The notes beneath the pieces were generated by a model. It was not told where the DNA came from and did no database searches. It worked only from the letters and a program-made list of their open reading frames with translations. Below are positions 61,268-64,000 of a stretch of 64,000 nucleotides of DNA, in pieces. The DNA comes from Hyphomonadaceae bacterium UBA1933 (lineage in GTDB: Bacteria; Pseudomonadota; Alphaproteobacteria; Caulobacterales; Aquidulcibacteraceae), in NCBI GenBank assembly GCA_002337085.1, contig DDFH01000008.1, positions 10,349 through 74,348 of the forward strand. The letters are read 5' to 3'. The translations under genes were made by a program, and so were the position numbers. Position 1 is the stretch's first letter. Every line of letters starts with the position of its first letter.

Positions 61268-61290
61268 AGGAAAAGTTTCAGACTTTTCCT
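61268..61290 (+). promoter_or_regulatory. Hairpin between rpsL and rpsG
   Basis: A 9-bp perfect stem AGGAAAAGT/ACTTTTCCT with loop TTCAG in the 78-base gap. It occupies the place of the S7-binding regulatory element of the E. coli str operon. Function by analogy only. Confidence 0.4.
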
Positions 61291-61325
61291 TAAGCCGAAG
61301 AACAGAATAACTTTAAGGATTAAAT

Positions 61326-61796
61326 ATGTCCCGTCGTCATAAAGCTGAAAAACGCGAAATCTTGCCAGATCCAAAGTTCGGTGATCTGGATGTCACAAAA
61401 TTGATGAATTACGTAATGTATGAAGGCAAGAAGTCTGCCGCCGAATCTATCATTTACGGTGCGTTCGACCTATGCGAAAAACGCGCAAAGCGTGATTCAA
61501 TCGACATCTTCAAAGATGCTCTTGATAACGTTTCTCCTGCAATCGAAGTTCGCTCTCGCCGTGTTGGTGGTGCGACCTATCAGGTTCCAGTAGAAGTTCG
61601 TGCAGAACGCCGTAAGGCACTTGCACTTCGTTGGTTGGTTGGCGCTGCGCGTAAGCGTAACGAGCAAACCATGCAAGAACGTCTAGCAGGTGAATTGCTT
61701 GATGCCGCTTCAAACCGTGGTTCTGCTGTTAAAAAACGTGAAGATACTCACAAAATGGCCGAAGCAAACCGCGCATTCTCGCATTACCGCTGGTAA
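61326..61796 (+). CDS. rpsG: 30S ribosomal protein S7
   Basis: S7 nucleates assembly of the 30S head and contacts the E site. 156 residues, standard. Motifs are SRRHKAEKREILPDPKFGD, NYVMYEGKKSAAESIIYGAF, EVRSRRVGGATYQVPVEVRA and RKRNEQTMQERLAGELLDAA. Second in the str operon and, in E. coli, its translational regulator. Confidence 0.98.
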   Translation: MSRRHKAEKREILPDPKFGDLDVTKLMNYVMYEGKKSAAESIIYGAFDLCEKRAKRDSIDIFKDALDNVSPAIEVRSRRVGGATYQVPVEVRAERRKALALRWLVGAARKRNEQTMQERLAGELLDAASNRGSAVKKREDTHKMAEANRAFSHYRW

Positions 61797-61820
61797 TTAT
61801 TTTTATAGAAGGTTTATATT

Positions 61821-63902
61821 ATGCCTCGTAGTCACGCGATTGAAGATTATCGTAATTTCGGCATCATGGCGCACATCGATGCCGGCAAAACTACTACTAC
61901 CGAACGTATCTTGTACTATACCGGTAAATCTCACAAAATTGGTGAGGTTCATGACGGTGCAGCTACTATGGACTGGATGACCCAGGAACAAGAACGCGGT
62001 ATCACCATTACTTCTGCGGCAACCACCTGTTTCTGGAACGGTAAACGCATGAACATCATCGACACCCCAGGACACGTTGACTTCACCATCGAAGTTGAGC
62101 GTTCTTTGCGTGTACTTGATGGCGCGGTTTGCGTTCTTGACGGTAACCAAGGTGTTGAGCCACAAACCGAAACTGTTTGGCGTCAAGCTGATAAATATGA
62201 CGTGCCTCGTATCGTGTTCGTTAACAAAATGGACAAAATGGGCGCTGACTTTTATATGTGCGTTGACCAAATCGTAAGCCGCGTTGGCGGTACTCCGGTT
62301 TGTATGCAGCTTCCTATCGGTTCTGAAAACAATTTCAAAGGCGTTGTTGACCTTATCACAATGAAGGCTTTGGTTTGGCACGAAGAAAATCTTGGTGCAC
62401 AATATGACGAAGTTGAAATTCCTGCTGATCTTGCAGACAAAGCTGCTGAATACCGTGAAAAGCTAATTGAAGCTGCGGTTGAAGTTGATGATGCGGCAAT
62501 GGAAAAATATCTTGAAGGTGAAATGCCTTCAAATGACGAATTGAAACGCTTGGTTCGCCTTGCGGTTTTCAAACGTGCTTTCCACCCTGTATTCTGCGGT
62601 TCTGCATTTAAAAACAAAGGCGTTCAGCCATTGCTTGATGCGGTTGTTGATTATCTTCCTTCACCGGTTGATCGTGGTGCGGTTAAAGGTATCGACTTCA
62701 AAGATGAAGAAACTGAAATCGAACGTAAACCTCTTGATTCTGAACCAATGTCATTGCTTGCGTTCAAAATCATGGATGACCCGTTTGTTGGTACCATCAC
62801 TTTCTGCCGTATCTATTCTGGTGTGCTTCAGTCTGGTTCAACTGTAACCAACTCTTCACGCGATAAAAAAGAACGTATCGGCCGTATGCTTTTGATGCAC
62901 TCTAACAACCGTGAAGACATCAAAGAAGCTTATGCTGGTGATATCGTTGCATTGGCTGGTCTTAAAGAAGTTCGTACTGGTGATACCCTTTGCGACTCAT
63001 TGAAACCAATCATTCTTGAGCGTATGGAATTCCCTAAACCGGTTATCGAAATCGCTGTTGAGCCTAAAACTAAAGCTGACCAAGAAAAACTTGGTATCGC
63101 GCTTTCAAAATTGGCTGCGGAAGATCCTTCATTCCAAGTTTCTACTGACCACGAAAGCGGTCAAACCATCCTTAAAGGTATGGGCGAATTGCACTTGGAC
63201 ATCAAAGTTGACATCTTGAAACGTACTTATGGCGTTGATGCAAACATTGGTCAGCCAAAAGTTGCTTATCGTGAAAAACTAGGTAAACGCGCTGAAATCG
63301 ATTATACCCACAAAAAACAATCTGGTGGTTCTGGTCAGTTCGCACGTATCAAAGTTATCTTTGAACCAGGTGAAGAAAATTCAGGCTTCCAGTTTGAATC
63401 ACAAATCGTTGGTGGTGCTGTTCCTAAAGAATACATCCCAGGCGTTATCAAAGGTCTTGAAGGTTCTGTTGATAATGGCTTGCTTGCAGGCTTCCCTGTT
63501 ATCGACATGAAAGCAACCTTGGTTGACGGCGCTTATCACGATGTTGACTCTTCAGTTCTTGCATTCGAAATTGCAGCTCGTGCTGCATTCCGTGAATTGA
63601 AAACACAAGCAGATCCTAAACTTCTTGAACCTATCATGAAAGTTGAAGTTGTTGTTCCTGAGGAATTCACCGGTACTGTTATCGGCGACATCAACTCTCG
63701 TCGTGGTATGATCCAAGGACAAGACATGCGCGGCAACGCAAACGTTGTTAACGCAATGGTTCCGCTTGCAAACATGTTTGGCTATGTGAACGACCTTCGT
63801 GGTTCTACCCAAGGCCGCGCATCTTACACCATGCAGTTTGACCACTATGAAGAAGTGCCACGCGCAGTAGCACAAGACGTATTGGCGAAACTACAAGGCT
63901 AA
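61821..63902 (+). CDS. fusA: Elongation factor G
   Basis: The GTPase that drives translocation. 693 residues. The G1 motif is in AHIDAGKTTTTERILYYTG; G3 is in IDTPGHVDFTIEVERSLRVL; G4 is NKMDKMGADF. Domains II-V follow, including RTYGVDANIGQPKVAYRE and QDMRGNANVVNAMVPLANMF near the end. It follows rpsG by 24 bases. Codon use is that of a highly expressed gene. A strong terminator lies directly after it. Confidence 0.98.
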   Translation: MPRSHAIEDYRNFGIMAHIDAGKTTTTERILYYTGKSHKIGEVHDGAATMDWMTQEQERGITITSAATTCFWNGKRMNIIDTPGHVDFTIEVERSLRVLDGAVCVLDGNQGVEPQTETVWRQADKYDVPRIVFVNKMDKMGADFYMCVDQIVSRVGGTPVCMQLPIGSENNFKGVVDLITMKALVWHEENLGAQYDEVEIPADLADKAAEYREKLIEAAVEVDDAAMEKYLEGEMPSNDELKRLVRLAVFKRAFHPVFCGSAFKNKGVQPLLDAVVDYLPSPVDRGAVKGIDFKDEETEIERKPLDSEPMSLLAFKIMDDPFVGTITFCRIYSGVLQSGSTVTNSSRDKKERIGRMLLMHSNNREDIKEAYAGDIVALAGLKEVRTGDTLCDSLKPIILERMEFPKPVIEIAVEPKTKADQEKLGIALSKLAAEDPSFQVSTDHESGQTILKGMGELHLDIKVDILKRTYGVDANIGQPKVAYREKLGKRAEIDYTHKKQSGGSGQFARIKVIFEPGEENSGFQFESQIVGGAVPKEYIPGVIKGLEGSVDNGLLAGFPVIDMKATLVDGAYHDVDSSVLAFEIAARAAFRELKTQADPKLLEPIMKVEVVVPEEFTGTVIGDINSRRGMIQGQDMRGNANVVNAMVPLANMFGYVNDLRGSTQGRASYTMQFDHYEEVPRAVAQDVLAKLQG

Positions 63903-63910
63903 TTAGGTTT

Positions 63911-63955
63911 ATTGCGGGAAGGAACCCCCTTCCCGCAATTTTAATTTTTATTTTA
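63911..63955 (+). terminator. Intrinsic terminator between fusA and tuf
   Basis: A 12-bp perfect stem ATTGCGGGAAGG/CCTTCCCGCAAT (63911-63922/63928-63939) with a 5-base loop is followed by TTTTAATTTTTATTTT. The tuf ATG lies only 37 bases beyond the stem. Confidence 0.85.
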
Positions 63956-63976
63956 TTTATAGAAGAGAGAAGAACA

Positions 63977-64000
63977 ATGGCTAAGGAAAAGTTTGAGCGT
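63977..64000 (+). CDS. tuf: Elongation factor Tu, first eight codons only
   Basis: The frame begins MAKEKFER, the canonical start of EF-Tu, after the ribosome site GAAGAGAGAAG. Its place after fusA completes the str operon order rpsL-rpsG-fusA-tuf. The rest lies outside the window. The terminator just upstream suggests reduced readthrough or a hidden promoter. Confidence 0.93.

Noticed and set aside
1..64000. Mobile elements, prophage, CRISPR arrays, tRNA or rRNA genes
   Set aside because: Reading both strands gave no transposase, integrase, regularly spaced repeats, tRNA cloverleaf or rRNA sequence.

Overview
The window reads as chromosomal core genome of a low-GC (roughly 40% by eye) alphaproteobacterium, probably related to Hyphomicrobiales/Rhizobiales. 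This rests on gene content and order: glyQ-glyS-ppdK; iscR-desulfurase-sufBCD-sufS-sufT-sufA; rne facing amiC-mrcA-prfB; accB-accC-aat next to DUF2155 and an NDUFA12-like complex I accessory protein; and glnB-glnA. I saw no insertion sequence, prophage, CRISPR array, tRNA or rRNA gene. The window begins inside mfd and ends 24 bases into tuf.

Layout. 1-4.1 kb: mfd (partial), a MerR/TipAS regulator with its own promoter, sdhE and a SleB-type wall hydrolase. 4.2-9.9 kb: the glyQ-glyS-ppdK operon. 10-17.5 kb: a decayed PleD-like REC-REC-GGDEF protein, pccB, a DUF3089 protein without its nucleophile, a response regulator with a His-less HPt domain, and parC. 17.7-25.3 kb: an exported HExxH/TPR protein, scoAB, two candidate small RNAs, glnB-glnA, a structured leader plus TerC, and a lysozyme-like lipoprotein. 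25.4-33.5 kb: ada and the complete iscR/suf operon for Fe-S assembly. 33.5-44.2 kb: an alpha/beta hydrolase, a decayed GGDEF-EAL-like protein, anmK, tyrS, bcp, bactofilin, prfB, mrcA and amiC. 44.2-55.4 kb: rne with a structured leader, a lipocalin, an M48 protease, a DsbA-like lipoprotein, thiSG, aroQ, accBC, aat, DUF2155 and the NDUFA12-like protein. 55.6-60.4 kb: a divergent class II ribonucleotide reductase paralogue, two exported pentapeptide-repeat proteins and a class II glutamine amidotransferase. 60.6-64 kb: the str operon (rpsL, rpsG, fusA, tuf).

Several themes link the genes. Cell-wall growth and turnover is served by the SleB-type hydrolase, lysozyme-like lipoprotein, AnmK, bactofilin, PBP1a and AmiC. 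Fe-S assembly is a full iscR/suf operon with two cysteine desulfurases. Nitrogen control is PII plus glutamine synthetase. Central carbon metabolism is represented by PPDK, PccB, ScoAB and AccBC.

The most unusual signal is a set of proteins that keep a familiar fold but have lost the catalytic or phospho-accepting residues: GGDEF, GGDEF-EAL, HPt, DUF3089 and class II RNR. The RNR-like protein at 55.6-58.1 kb is the best candidate for an undescribed function. Two intergenic regions also carry what look like complete small RNA genes (about 21.04-21.15 kb minus, 23.39-23.52 kb plus). All calls come from reading sequence and translations; no database search was run.
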